A stretch of 63,193 nt of DNA, from assembly GCA_002387725.1 (NCBI GenBank), contig DGKK01000025.1:10400-73592 (forward strand), given 5' to 3'. Origin of the DNA: Nitrospirae bacterium UBA4572. Its GTDB lineage: Bacteria > Nitrospirota > Leptospirillia > Leptospirillales > Leptospirillaceae. The translations under genes were made by a program, and so were the position numbers. This document shows, one piece after another, positions 51,170 to 59,843 of this stretch. Below the pieces are notes generated by a model, which was not told the origin of the DNA, did not search any database, and saw only the letters and a program-made list of their open reading frames with translations. Within the stretch, counting starts at the first letter, position 1. Each line of letters opens with the position of its first letter.

Positions 51170-52019
51170 TCCGGACCATCCACCCATGTATCCGACCGTT
51201 GCTTGCGACCACGATGGGGGCGTCGAGGCGAAAGGGGGCTCCGGTGCCGTCCGTGACCTGTCCTCCGGCTTCGGCAACGATCAGGGTTCCGGCGGCGGTG
51301 TCCCAGGGGGAGAGGTCGAGCTCCCAGAATCCGTCGAGAACTCCCATGGCCACATGGCAGAGGTCGAGGGCGGCCGACCCCGACCTCCGGATCCCCTGGG
51401 CCCCCCGGGAGAATCTTTCGAAGTGATCGAGGTTCCTGAGGACAGGACCATCGGCCTGTCGATAGGAAAATCCCGTGCATAAGAGAGAGCGTTCGGGATC
51501 GCTCTCGGACGAAACGGAGAGCGGAGATCCGTTGAGGGTGGCTCCCTGACCCCGAAGGGCTTCGAAGTCCATTCTCCGGAGGGGGTCAGAAACGAGGCCG
51601 TAGAGGACGGAGCCCGCTTCCTCGTAAGCGATGGAGATGCAAAAGGCCGGATAGCGGTGGGCATAGTTCGTGGTTCCATCGAGAGGGTCGATAATCCATC
51701 GCCCCGAAGAGCGGGGAGCCGGGGAAGGAGAAGGAGTTCCATTTCTGCTCCCGCTCTCCTCCGCGAGGAATCCGTGTTCGGGAAAGGCCTCCGAGAGAAT
51801 CCCGATGATCGTCCTTTCCGAGGCGAGATCGATCTCCGTGACGAGGTTGATCCGGCCCTTGAAGCCCACCTCGATTTTTCGGGTGAGGCCCTCCATTAGA
51901 ATCCCTCCGGCGCTGGCCGCCGCCCGGCGGGCCGTCGCCCGGATCCGTTCAAGAAAGGCGGGGTCCTTGGGAGAGAATGAGAAAGGGGGGCCCTCCCCTT
52001 TTTCGGAAGATGTCGGCAC
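51120..52019 (-). CDS. suhB: Inositol monophosphatase family protein
   Basis: Mg2+-dependent phosphatase of the FIG superfamily, 299 residues. Motif A WIIDPLDGTTNY (about residues 108-119), upstream AEES (metal ligand Glu) and WDTAAG near the C-terminus are intact. It may act as inositol-1-phosphatase, as a 3'(2'),5'-bisphosphatase or as the SuhB RNA-associated protein; sequence alone does not separate these. The N-terminus of about 25 residues may be shorter in reality. Confidence 0.88.
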   Translation of the reverse strand: MPTSSEKGEGPPFSFSPKDPAFLERIRATARRAAASAGGILMEGLTRKIEVGFKGRINLVTEIDLASERTIIGILSEAFPEHGFLAEESGSRNGTPSPSPAPRSSGRWIIDPLDGTTNYAHRYPAFCISIAYEEAGSVLYGLVSDPLRRMDFEALRGQGATLNGSPLSVSSESDPERSLLCTGFSYRQADGPVLRNLDHFERFSRGAQGIRRSGSAALDLCHVAMGVLDGFWELDLSPWDTAAGTLIVAEAGGQVTDGTGAPFRLDAPIVVASNGRIHGWMVRTIRQDEEGQGQRPEPE

Positions 52020-52170
52020 GCGAGCTCCTTGTCATCAGAGGATGAGGGGCCGTCCGTCCCTGACGGTCGAAATCCGGACGGGCAAGGGCCTCCGGGAACG
52101 GTGGGACTATCCATCGGAGGCTCACTTGTATGATAATGGAAAGAGCTCGATTTTTCTTTGAGGAGGATCC

Positions 52171-52713
52171 ATGTTTGTCACGATCACGTTTATCCGGTGG
52201 CTGCATCTCGTCGGCGCCGCGGCCCTTGTCGGGGGCATGGTCCTGCAGCTTTTCGTCGTCAGCCCGCTTTTGTCTTGGGTCGATCCGGCGATTCGGGGCA
52301 AGCTTGCCAAGAAGGCGACGGATTTCTATCTTCCCGTCTTCTGGGTCAGCCTTTCGCTCCTGATCATCACCGGGGCCTTCGTGATCTTTGACAGGCTCGT
52401 CTCTCTCGAAAATATGGTCTTCCCCTACAAGAACTCCTACGAGACCTTCTGGCTTCTCAAGCTGAGCTTCGTAGGGGGAATCGCCCTTCTGGGAATCGTC
52501 ATCGCCAAGATCTCGGGAGAGATCCGCCAGACGACCCGGGAACAGCTCTCGCAGGGGCAGGATTCCGAGACGGCCCTTCGCCTCGAAGGGAAGAAGTCCC
52601 GCCTCCGCCATACGGTGGGACTTCTGAGAAATCTCAACGTCATCCTTGGAATCTTTGTCCTCCTTTGGGCCGCAGTTCTCCAGAACATCTTCGGGCTTCT
52701 GATCCTGCGATAG
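52171..52713 (+). CDS. CopD-like four-helix membrane protein
   Basis: 180 residues with four transmembrane segments (about 5-28, 52-72, 92-112, 150-172). A His in the first helix (RWLHLVGAAALVGG) is typical of CopD/DUF2269-type proteins, some of which bind haem. A polar loop (GQDSETALRLEGKKSR) separates helices 3 and 4. Function unknown; it precedes PEP carboxylase by 43 nt and may share its transcript. Confidence 0.75.
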   Translation: MFVTITFIRWLHLVGAAALVGGMVLQLFVVSPLLSWVDPAIRGKLAKKATDFYLPVFWVSLSLLIITGAFVIFDRLVSLENMVFPYKNSYETFWLLKLSFVGGIALLGIVIAKISGEIRQTTREQLSQGQDSETALRLEGKKSRLRHTVGLLRNLNVILGIFVLLWAAVLQNIFGLLILR

Positions 52714-52756
52714 CATCCGGTCCCGACCCCGACAAACCCTCCGCAGTGGAGTTCTC

Positions 52757-54319
52757 TTGGCCTATTTTATTGACCGAAAAAATCTTCAGAAAAAATCGCT
52801 GGACCGAAAAATCCCCACCACCATGGCGACCCAGCATCCCGACAATGCCGCCCCTCCCTACTGGAAGGGAAATCAGGATCCCTTCATCAGTACCCTCGAT
52901 GAGATCGAGGAGTGCTACCGCAGCTACATCGATATCGGCTGTCAGGAATACATGTGGGACTGGGAAGGGAAGTATGTGGACGAAGGGGTGGTGGAAAAGC
53001 TCTTTTCCACCTACTACGACTACTTCAAGGACAACCAGATCGGGAAGGATATCTTTCTGACCTTCCGGCTTCCCAATATCTGGTATGAGAAGGAGTACCG
53101 GATTGCCCGGGCCTATATCGGGATCCTGACCTTTGAGGACCTGGCCCGAGATCTCCATCTCAAAACCCCCCCCGTCTTCGAGGTGATCCTGCCCATGACG
53201 GACGAAGGGCAGAAGATGCTCTACCTTCAGCAGACCTTCCGGAAGATCGCAAAACTCAAGAATCAGGTCTTCGACGAGGAGGGAACGGTCAAGGACTCCT
53301 CCTATCTTCAGGTCATTCCCCTGGTTGAGGGAGTCTCGGAGCTGACCGCCTCGAGAAAGATCCTCCATGACTATGTGGACCTCCACGATCGGGAGTACGG
53401 CACCAAGCCGCTCTATCTCCGTCCCTTCATTGCCCGCTCCGATCCGGCGTTAAATGCCGGGATCGTGCCGGCGACCATCGCCGCCAAGGTGGCCCTTTCA
53501 GAATATTACAAGTTCGAAGAGGAAACCGGCATTCCGGTCTTTCCGATCATGGGTGTGGGGTCGCTTCCCTTCCGGGGAGGGCTCTCTCCCTGGAACGTCC
53601 CCCATTTCATCGAGGAATATCCCGGTGTCCGGACGGTCACGGTGCAGTCGGCCTTCCGGTACGACTATCCCCAGGAAGATGTCCGGGAGGCCATTACCCT
53701 CCTCAACCGCTCCCTTCCGGGCGCCGTCCCTCTGGCCTATACCCCCGAGGAGGTCAAGGCCGGGGAGAGGCTCGCGGAGATCTTTTCCGACCACTACCGA
53801 AAAACGATCGAGGAGGTGGCCGACGTCATCAACCGCGTCTCCTCCCGCATCCCTCCCCGTCGGGAGAGGAAGCTGCACATCGGTCTTTTTGGCTACTCCC
53901 GGGGAATTGGCCAGAAGCAGCTCCCCCGCGCCATCGGCTTTACGGCCTCCCTTTATTCCCTGGGGATTCCTCCCGAGCTGATCGGAACCGGCCGCGGAAT
54001 CGCCCAAGCCATTCGGGAAGGGTTGGGCGACCACCTCTCGCTCTTCTACCGGCGACTCAAGGACGACATGCAGGATGCCGGAAACTTCCTGAACAAGGAG
54101 AATCTGGAATTCCTGGCCGCCGAGGACCAGGCATGGAGAACCGTCAAGGAGGACATCGACCTCATTGAGGACTTCTTCAAGATCACCTTGGGTCCCGTCA
54201 CGATCGAACACTATCTTCACCGGAATTTCGTGTCGAGCATCTATTTCCTCATGCAGGAGGAAAAAGACTTCTCGGAATACCTCCTCAATGCGGCGACACT
54301 CCGCCGCTCTCTCGGGTAA
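52757..54319 (+). CDS. ppcA: Phosphoenolpyruvate carboxylase, archaeal type
   Basis: Carboxylates PEP to oxaloacetate. It is 520 residues, about half the length of ordinary bacterial PEPC, and matches the archaeal-type (PEPcase 2) family: MATQHPDNA (about 23-31), RPFIARSDPALNAG, GVGSLPFRGGLSPWNV and GLFGYSRGIGQKQLPRA. TTG 52757 is preceded by GGAG at 5 nt. In an autotroph with Por it supplies oxaloacetate for a reductive TCA cycle; presence of this form in bacteria is restricted and suggests old transfer. Confidence 0.95.
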   Translation: MAYFIDRKNLQKKSLDRKIPTTMATQHPDNAAPPYWKGNQDPFISTLDEIEECYRSYIDIGCQEYMWDWEGKYVDEGVVEKLFSTYYDYFKDNQIGKDIFLTFRLPNIWYEKEYRIARAYIGILTFEDLARDLHLKTPPVFEVILPMTDEGQKMLYLQQTFRKIAKLKNQVFDEEGTVKDSSYLQVIPLVEGVSELTASRKILHDYVDLHDREYGTKPLYLRPFIARSDPALNAGIVPATIAAKVALSEYYKFEEETGIPVFPIMGVGSLPFRGGLSPWNVPHFIEEYPGVRTVTVQSAFRYDYPQEDVREAITLLNRSLPGAVPLAYTPEEVKAGERLAEIFSDHYRKTIEEVADVINRVSSRIPPRRERKLHIGLFGYSRGIGQKQLPRAIGFTASLYSLGIPPELIGTGRGIAQAIREGLGDHLSLFYRRLKDDMQDAGNFLNKENLEFLAAEDQAWRTVKEDIDLIEDFFKITLGPVTIEHYLHRNFVSSIYFLMQEEKDFSEYLLNAATLRRSLG

Positions 54320-54357
54320 CTCTCGACCCGGAGCCGTCTGCCCCAAGGAGCATACAC

Positions 54358-54666
54358 GTGGCCAAATCCCTGGAAAAAAGACTTTTCCTAAAGATCGTCA
54401 TGCCGGTGCTGGTCCTGATCGTGATCTCGTGGGTCCTCTACACTGTCAAGGATCCCCTCATGAAGGGTGCGGCTACCGTCGCCCTGATGTTCTTTCTGGC
54501 CTTTTCCTTTTTCATCCTCCGCAAGCAGTGGCAGGAAAAGGAGGACTTCAAGGTTCCCACCTGGCTTTTTGTCACCTTGATCACCGTTCTGATCCTCTTT
54601 CTGACCGGTGTGGGCGTCCTGCCTATCGTCACGATGTTCACGAAGCCGCCTTCCTCCTATCCCTGA
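54358..54666 (+). CDS. Small three-helix membrane protein, unknown
   Basis: 102 residues with three hydrophobic helices (about 12-29, 38-55, 68-95) and a basic N-terminus. GTG 54358 has AAGGAG 7 nt upstream. No family recognised. It follows PEP carboxylase by 38 nt. Confidence 0.65.
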   Translation: MAKSLEKRLFLKIVMPVLVLIVISWVLYTVKDPLMKGAATVALMFFLAFSFFILRKQWQEKEDFKVPTWLFVTLITVLILFLTGVGVLPIVTMFTKPPSSYP

Positions 54667-54682
54667 GGAAAAATTTTCTTCC

Positions 54683-54704
54683 CGTGTGGCAGACCTGCCA
54701 CACG
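54683..54704 (+). promoter_or_regulatory. Perfect inverted repeat before lpxC
   Basis: CGTGTGGCAG and its complement CTGCCACACG are separated by two bases, 18 nt after the upstream stop codon and 176 nt before lpxC. No T tract follows, so it may be an operator or an RNA hairpin rather than a standard terminator. Confidence 0.4.
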
Positions 54705-54879
54705 ATTGTGGAAAATCTGACACAGGTGGGGAGAACAGATCGCATCGTTCCGTCTCCGGAAACTCCTAAAATGCCGTCCCACAATACTTTAAAAAGTCAC
54801 TCCCTTATGGCAGGAAAATTGCATGATCGTGGGCGTGCACTCTTTCGTTACGCTGACTGCCGAAAAGGGAGGGGATACT

Positions 54880-55797
54880 GTGAAGCTTCAGAAGACGCTG
54901 GTTCGACCGGTTGAAATCCGGGGAGTCGGTCTCCATTCCGGACGGGAGGTCTCCCTTGTGCTGCGTCCGGCACCGGAGAACCATGGCATCGTCTTTCACC
55001 GATCCGACCTCGGCTCGGTCTATATTCCTGCCCATGTCCGATTTGTCAGCCGGGAGCGCTCGACCCTCTCGACCGTTCTCTTTGACGGTCAGGCGACGGT
55101 CCAGACGGTCGAACACCTTCTCTCGGCTCTTGCGGGCCTCTCCGTCGACAATGTCATTGCTGAGGTTGACGGGGCGGAGCTTCCCATTCTCGACGGCTCG
55201 GCCAGAAACGTGATCGAGGCGATCCGCGAGGGGGGGCTTTGCGAGCAAAGGAAGGCCCAGTCTTTCTATCGCATTACCCGAGCCGAAGAGTTTTCCTCGG
55301 AGGGGCGATACATGTCCGTCGCTCCCTCGGAAAACTTTGAGGTGGACTATGAAATCGATTTCGGGGGAGGCCTTGTCCAGCGGGCGGGCTTTATTCTCTC
55401 CGAAGGGATCTACGACCGGGAGATCTCCCGGGCCAAGACCTTTTGTTTCGAGTCGGACATCCAGAAAATGCGGTCCATGGGCCTTGCCAAGGGGGGAAGC
55501 CTCTCCAATGCCCTCGTCATGGGCAAAGAAGCCCTGCTCAACCCGGAGCAGCAGACCTACGACGATGAGTTTGTCCGCCACAAGATCCTCGATTTTCTCG
55601 GGGACATGCGCCTTCTCGATCGTCCGATCCTGGGGCGGTTTGTTGTTCGTCGCGGGGGGCATGCCTTCCATACCGACTGTCTTCGGACACTCTGGGAGAG
55701 CGGGAATCTGGCCATTTCTCCGGTGGCCGACTCTCCGGCCTCCTCTTCCTTGAAGGGCCGAAAAAGCCAGATTCCTGTGAGCCCCGCCCTGCGCTAA
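54880..55797 (+). CDS. lpxC: UDP-3-O-acyl-N-acetylglucosamine deacetylase
   Basis: Zinc-dependent committed step of lipid A synthesis. GTG 54880 follows GGAGG at 7 nt and gives the family N-terminus (KLQKTLVRPVEIRGVGLHSG), so the upstream ATG 54823 is not used. TVEHLLSALAGL carries the zinc His; later DEFVRHKILDFLGD and GRFVVRRGGHAFH supply the other ligands and the catalytic residues. 305 residues. Its presence means the cell makes lipopolysaccharide. Confidence 0.94.
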   Translation: MKLQKTLVRPVEIRGVGLHSGREVSLVLRPAPENHGIVFHRSDLGSVYIPAHVRFVSRERSTLSTVLFDGQATVQTVEHLLSALAGLSVDNVIAEVDGAELPILDGSARNVIEAIREGGLCEQRKAQSFYRITRAEEFSSEGRYMSVAPSENFEVDYEIDFGGGLVQRAGFILSEGIYDREISRAKTFCFESDIQKMRSMGLAKGGSLSNALVMGKEALLNPEQQTYDDEFVRHKILDFLGDMRLLDRPILGRFVVRRGGHAFHTDCLRTLWESGNLAISPVADSPASSSLKGRKSQIPVSPALR

Positions 55798-56047
55798 AAC
55801 TCCTTCTTGCAATTGGCCCCGTCCCGGCGCTCGGGAGATGGGGCCATCCTGTCTCCTTCGGCGTTCATGAAGCGGCTTCCTTCTCTTCCGTTTTCTTCTT
55901 CCTTATTGCCTCTCTCCATCATCCCGTCCCCGGGTCACTCTTTGGATGGATCCATGCCTTGCCCCCTTTCTGGTGCCGTCTGTAACCCCAGGGGGAGAGG
56001 AAAAGAGCAGGATGATTGCTGAAGGCGTCGTAGCGGAGTGGCCGTGA

Positions 56048-56350
56048 TCAGCTTTTTCGGGCCAGAGAGGGGAAGGAGAGGACCAGCGGGGCCGAGCCAG
56101 CTGGGGTTTGACACGCAAGACGGTAGTCGGTCTCGAGGAGCATGGCCTTGGATAGGAAGTCTTCTACAGAATTGCGCGGGGGGAGAGAGTCGAGTCCTTC
56201 GACGACCTTGACAAGGCAGGTGGCACAGGCCGATTCACCGGCACAGACAAAGCCGAACGCCACCCCCTGATCCATGGCCCCCTGAAGGAGAAGCCGGCCT
56301 TCGGGAATCTCGATTTCCCTGTCTAGCTCGACAATCCTTACGATGGGCAA
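56048..56350 (-). CDS. [2Fe-2S] ferredoxin
   Basis: 100 residues. The cluster ligands are CAGESACATC (Cys-x5-Cys-x2-Cys) and a later Cys in YRLACQTP, the adrenodoxin/plant-type pattern. It could serve hydroxylases, Fe-S assembly or other redox partners; no neighbour indicates one. It lies in a minus-strand group with the lipoprotein and nuclease genes downstream of rnc. Confidence 0.87.
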   Translation of the reverse strand: MPIVRIVELDREIEIPEGRLLLQGAMDQGVAFGFVCAGESACATCLVKVVEGLDSLPPRNSVEDFLSKAMLLETDYRLACQTPAGSAPLVLSFPSLARKS

Positions 56351-56374
56351 CCGGGCCTCCTTCTTCGGTGGGGG

Positions 56375-56998
56375 TCAGTGGCCGAAAAGACGGCCGACGA
56401 GCCCTTGGGCGGCAGTTTGGGCAACGGTCAAAAAGGGTGCCGGTGTGGTCGGAAAGAAGAGACGCTCATAGCCGCGTCCCTCTCCGATTCCCTCCCAGAC
56501 GATCCGGTGGAGCTTGATATCGTAAATGCGGGAAAAAAACCGAACCTGCTCCGCTCCCCCTCCGACCTCGGCGTACTGGATCTGGGACTCCAGAAGATAG
56601 CGGACACCCAGCCGGCGGGCAAAGGCCTCCGTCGCCTCCATCCCCTTGATGCTGTGCACCGAAATGTGGGGTGCCATCGCCTTCCACTCGGCGGCGAGGA
56701 CGGGGTCGGAGGCAAGGCGCAGCCGGACCTGCCGGGTGGTGAAAAGGCTCGAGGGCGGGAGCTTCTTCTGGAGCTCCCGGTCGAGGAGCCCGGAGAGGGC
56801 TCGGGCCTCAGCCTTGGATGCATCTCCGTGAACGACGGGGGTCACGGCGAGGGTCGTTCGTGCTAGATTCTTGGGGGAAAAGTCTCCGTTGGAGTAGAGC
56901 TCGGTCGAGAGATTGTTGATGGAGTCCTGACAGCCCGGAAGAAGAAGGAGTCCTCCCAGGAGAAGGAGATGGTGAATAAGACGGCTATTCCGGGTCAT
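56375..56998 (-). CDS. Lipoprotein, unknown
   Basis: 207 residues from ATG 56998, which overlaps the end of the nuclease gene. N-terminal LLLLGGLLLLPGC is a lipoprotein signal with the lipobox Cys near residue 23. The mature part (TTLAVTPVVHGDASKAEARALSGLLDREL) resembles the periplasmic part of CsgG/LpoB-like or DUF799-type lipoproteins, with no catalytic motif. Function unknown. Confidence 0.75.
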   Translation of the reverse strand: MTRNSRLIHHLLLLGGLLLLPGCQDSINNLSTELYSNGDFSPKNLARTTLAVTPVVHGDASKAEARALSGLLDRELQKKLPPSSLFTTRQVRLRLASDPVLAAEWKAMAPHISVHSIKGMEATEAFARRLGVRYLLESQIQYAEVGGGAEQVRFFSRIYDIKLHRIVWEGIGEGRGYERLFFPTTPAPFLTVAQTAAQGLVGRLFGH

Positions 56999-57422
56999 CC
57001 GACCGGTCCGAGAGCTGGAGAAAGTCCATATTGGGGGGCGTCTTTCTGAGGATCCCTTCCTTGGCAAAAATCGGGACTCCGCCGCGGATGGCGATGGCGA
57101 CGGCGTCGCTCGGACGGGCGTCAATGGAAAACTCGGAGTTTTCCGACAGAAGATGGAGCGTGGCGAAGTAGGCCTCCCCTTCGATGCGGCTGATGACGAC
57201 GGAGAGAAGCTTCACGGTGATGGAATCGAGAAGGGAGATGAAGAGGTCGTGAGTCTGAGGCCTTTCAGGGCGAGTGCGGGCCAACCCCATGGAGATAGCC
57301 TGTGCTTCAAAGGGCCCGACCCAGACCGGGAGGGTCCAATCGCGTGACTCGTCCTGGAGGATGAGGATATAAGCCTGATTCGACGAATCGAAAAATATTT
57401 CCCGAACAAAAACTTCAACCAT
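56985..57422 (-). CDS. Bifunctional nuclease family (BFN) protein
   Basis: 145 residues from ATG 57422 (AGGAG 6 nt upstream). VFVREIFFDSSNQAYILILQD and SIDARPSDAVAIAIRGGVPIF are the signature of the DUF151 family, whose plant members show nuclease activity; the function in bacteria is unsettled. The longer start at 57464 is not supported by homology. Confidence 0.85.
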   Translation of the reverse strand: MVEVFVREIFFDSSNQAYILILQDESRDWTLPVWVGPFEAQAISMGLARTRPERPQTHDLFISLLDSITVKLLSVVISRIEGEAYFATLHLLSENSEFSIDARPSDAVAIAIRGGVPIFAKEGILRKTPPNMDFLQLSDRSDDPE

Positions 57423-57571
57423 GAACAGCTCCTGGCGGGACGGGTGACCCGTGATTGTTGCCAATAACAGACAGTGAGGTCTCTCGGAGGAGGCCTTTCT
57501 TCTATTTTAGCACCCCGTTCGAACAAGAGGACAAGCGGTCAGGGGTTAATTCTCCGCCCCCCCAAAATAGG

Positions 57572-57611
57572 CCTTTCCCGGACTCGAGAAGTCCTGAAAA
57601 AAGGGGAAAGG
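57572..57611 (-). terminator. Two-tier hairpin after rnc
   Basis: An outer 8-bp stem CCTTTCCC/GGGAAAGG encloses an inner GGACT/AGTCC stem. It begins 26 nt after the rnc stop on the minus strand, followed by CCTATTTTGG. Likely end of the rnc transcript. Confidence 0.5.
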
Positions 57612-57637
57612 TCTCCTGCGTTAGAACGGCTGCATCA

Positions 57638-58738
57638 TCAGTGGTGTCCGGACCATTCCTCATGCTTCCCTTCTTCGGAATGGGTCTCGGGAACCGGAAT
57701 CGGGGTTTCCGTGAAGGCCGAAGAGGGCTCGGAGTAGGAGATCCCGTGAGAGGCCTCTTCCTCGTCGGGGGAGGCTTTCGGTGAAAGCTCCTCCTCGGGC
57801 GAAGCGGGAGAGAGCTCCAACGGAGAATCCTCCGGGGCCCGGAGGTCGGAGGACTTTGATTCCTGTCTCGCCGGGGCCAGGCGGGGAAGATCCGGCATAT
57901 ACCCCTGCCCGATATTCTCCCAGATTCGCTCCATTGCGGAGAAAAGGGCCCCCCGCTTTGTCCTGTCGCTTCCCTCACCCAGAAGAATTCCTCCGAGATT
58001 GAGCCCCATGACGAACCGTTTTTGGTGAGAGGGGCCCGATTCCTCGATCAGAACCACCTCGGGCAGAAGGCCGAAGTTCTGCTGGGCCCATTTCTGGATC
58101 AGGAGCTTGTAGTTCGGGGGATGCTTGGGACGCTCCCGGGGAGAGGGCGTGGCCGATCGGGGGGCCGTCACCGTGACGACGGGCGAGGGAGCGGGCTCAG
58201 GGACGGTCGCGCGCCGAGGTTCCCGGGGAGGGGCCGATTCGATGGCCCGGAGAATCTCCTGAAGGGGCTGGGCAAACCAGGGGATCAGGATCTGACGGGT
58301 CGTTTCAAGGCCATACTCGCAGTAAATGGCGGCGGTCAGAGCCTCGAAGGTGTCGGCCAGAAGGGAGGCATTTTCCCGCTCCCCGGAAGAATTGCTCCCC
58401 TTTCCGAGGATCATGTAGGAGCCGAGATCCATCCGGCGGGCGATCGAGGCCAGGGTCTGGGTGCTGACAATGGTCGAGAAGACCTGTCCGACCTCCCCCT
58501 CGGTCGCCTGGGGCCACATGTTGAGAAGATATTCGCTGACAATGAGTCCGACGACTCGGTCTCCCAGGAATTCAAGACGCTCATAGTTGGGGATGGGCTT
58601 CTTGCGTCCGCGCTCGTGGGAGGCTGACCGATGGGTCAGGGCTTCCTCGATGCGGAAACTGTCCTTGAAGGGGAGGCCCAGCATCCGGATCAGAGTCTCC
58701 GCGGGTTTGGGTGTGTTGCCTTGCCTCACATCTCCCAA
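57638..58738 (-). CDS. rnc: Ribonuclease III with long linker and acidic C-terminal tail
   Basis: Double-strand-specific endoribonuclease that processes rRNA and mRNA. All catalytic residues are present: Glu53, Glu56 and Asp60 in NYERLEFLGD, and Asp129/Glu132 in LADTFEAL. A proline-rich linker (about 170-207) separates the nuclease from the dsRNA-binding domain (about 208-273, KLLIQKWAQQ...EESGPSHQKRF). A tail of about 90 residues (275-366), rich in Pro, Ser and Glu, follows; usual bacterial RNase III is about 220-240 residues. TTG 58738 has GGAGG 5 nt upstream. Confidence 0.92.
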   Translation of the reverse strand: MGDVRQGNTPKPAETLIRMLGLPFKDSFRIEEALTHRSASHERGRKKPIPNYERLEFLGDRVVGLIVSEYLLNMWPQATEGEVGQVFSTIVSTQTLASIARRMDLGSYMILGKGSNSSGERENASLLADTFEALTAAIYCEYGLETTRQILIPWFAQPLQEILRAIESAPPREPRRATVPEPAPSPVVTVTAPRSATPSPRERPKHPPNYKLLIQKWAQQNFGLLPEVVLIEESGPSHQKRFVMGLNLGGILLGEGSDRTKRGALFSAMERIWENIGQGYMPDLPRLAPARQESKSSDLRAPEDSPLELSPASPEEELSPKASPDEEEASHGISYSEPSSAFTETPIPVPETHSEEGKHEEWSGHH

Positions 58739-58963
58739 CGGGTCCTCCTGTCAAAGGGTGAAAGCTCTCGTAATCTCGGCCTCATGTTGGGCCGGATCCT
58801 TCTTTTACGATCTCGTTTTACCGAGGACGATCGGTTGCGATTCGCCGGGTAACTCTGCGGAAACGTTAAGTCATTCTAGCATATTTTCCGAAAAAGTGTG
58901 GCCGGACAAAGAGGTGTCCGGGGGAGTCAGTCATGGGAGGGCGCAGCGGGAAGGAAGGGTGGG

Positions 58964-59803
58964 CTAAGGGGCGGCGAGAGGCTGGCAGAGGGCGCAGTAA
59001 TACAGGGAGCGGGCCTCGACCGTTGTCCGCTGGAGTGGAAGTCCGCACCGCCGGCAGGGGCTCCCCTCCCGTCCGTAGACGGCATGAAATTTCTGGTAGC
59101 CTCCGGGAGAGCCGTCCTCCTGGCGATAGGAGTGGATGGTCGAGCCCCCGGAGTCGATGGCCGAGGACAGGATCCGGTGGAGGCTTTGGGAGAGGCGACA
59201 GGCTTCGGCGAGAGAGAGGGAGCCGGCTGGCCGGAAGGGGGAGAGTCCGGCATCGAAGAGAATTTCTGCCATGTAAATGTTCCCGATCCCCGCAAGGAGG
59301 GCGGGGTTGGTCAGGGCCTTTCTCAGAGGGGTGGCAAGCGGGCGGAATATCTCAAAAAGAGACGGTCCGTCCAGGGAGAGGGCGTCGGGCCCGGTTCCGG
59401 CAAGAAGCCGGGATTCGTCGGGGGAGGGGGAGATCTCAAGACGGCCGAACCTGCGGGGATCGCTCCAGGCAAGGATTACTCCCTCCTCCGGGATGAGGAG
59501 CTCGAGATGGGTGTGGGGGGCGGGACGGGAGCCCTGGTGGCGCCGGTCCCATCGTCCCGACATGCCGAATCGGGAGAGCAAGAAAATCGGGGGGGAGGAT
59601 CGATCGGCCTTGTCAGGAATGAGGGAGAAAATCAGGGTCTTGCCGCGGCGAACGATCTCCCCCCCTGTGAAGGGGCCGCGGGGGGGACGCCGGCCGGTGG
59701 CCCAGATGTCCTCACGGAGAGGCGTGATAGAGGCGATCCTCCGTCCGGTGAAGACAGGAAGAATGGCCCGGCGGGTCGTTTCGACTTCGGGAAGTTCCGG
59801 CAA
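58964..59803 (-). CDS. mutM: Formamidopyrimidine-DNA glycosylase
   Basis: Removes 8-oxoguanine and other oxidised purines from DNA. PELPEVET at the start gives the catalytic Pro2 and Glu3; the H2TH region is present; the C-terminal zinc finger is CRRC...CALC. 279 residues. The gene stands alone between rnc and the UPF0324 gene. Oxidative DNA damage is expected to be heavy in an iron-oxidising acidophile, which fits. Confidence 0.94.
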   Translation of the reverse strand: MPELPEVETTRRAILPVFTGRRIASITPLREDIWATGRRPPRGPFTGGEIVRRGKTLIFSLIPDKADRSSPPIFLLSRFGMSGRWDRRHQGSRPAPHTHLELLIPEEGVILAWSDPRRFGRLEISPSPDESRLLAGTGPDALSLDGPSLFEIFRPLATPLRKALTNPALLAGIGNIYMAEILFDAGLSPFRPAGSLSLAEACRLSQSLHRILSSAIDSGGSTIHSYRQEDGSPGGYQKFHAVYGREGSPCRRCGLPLQRTTVEARSLYYCALCQPLAAP

Positions 59804-59843
59804 GGGGGACTCCGGGTGAGTGACGGGGTTGGCCTACTCCCCA

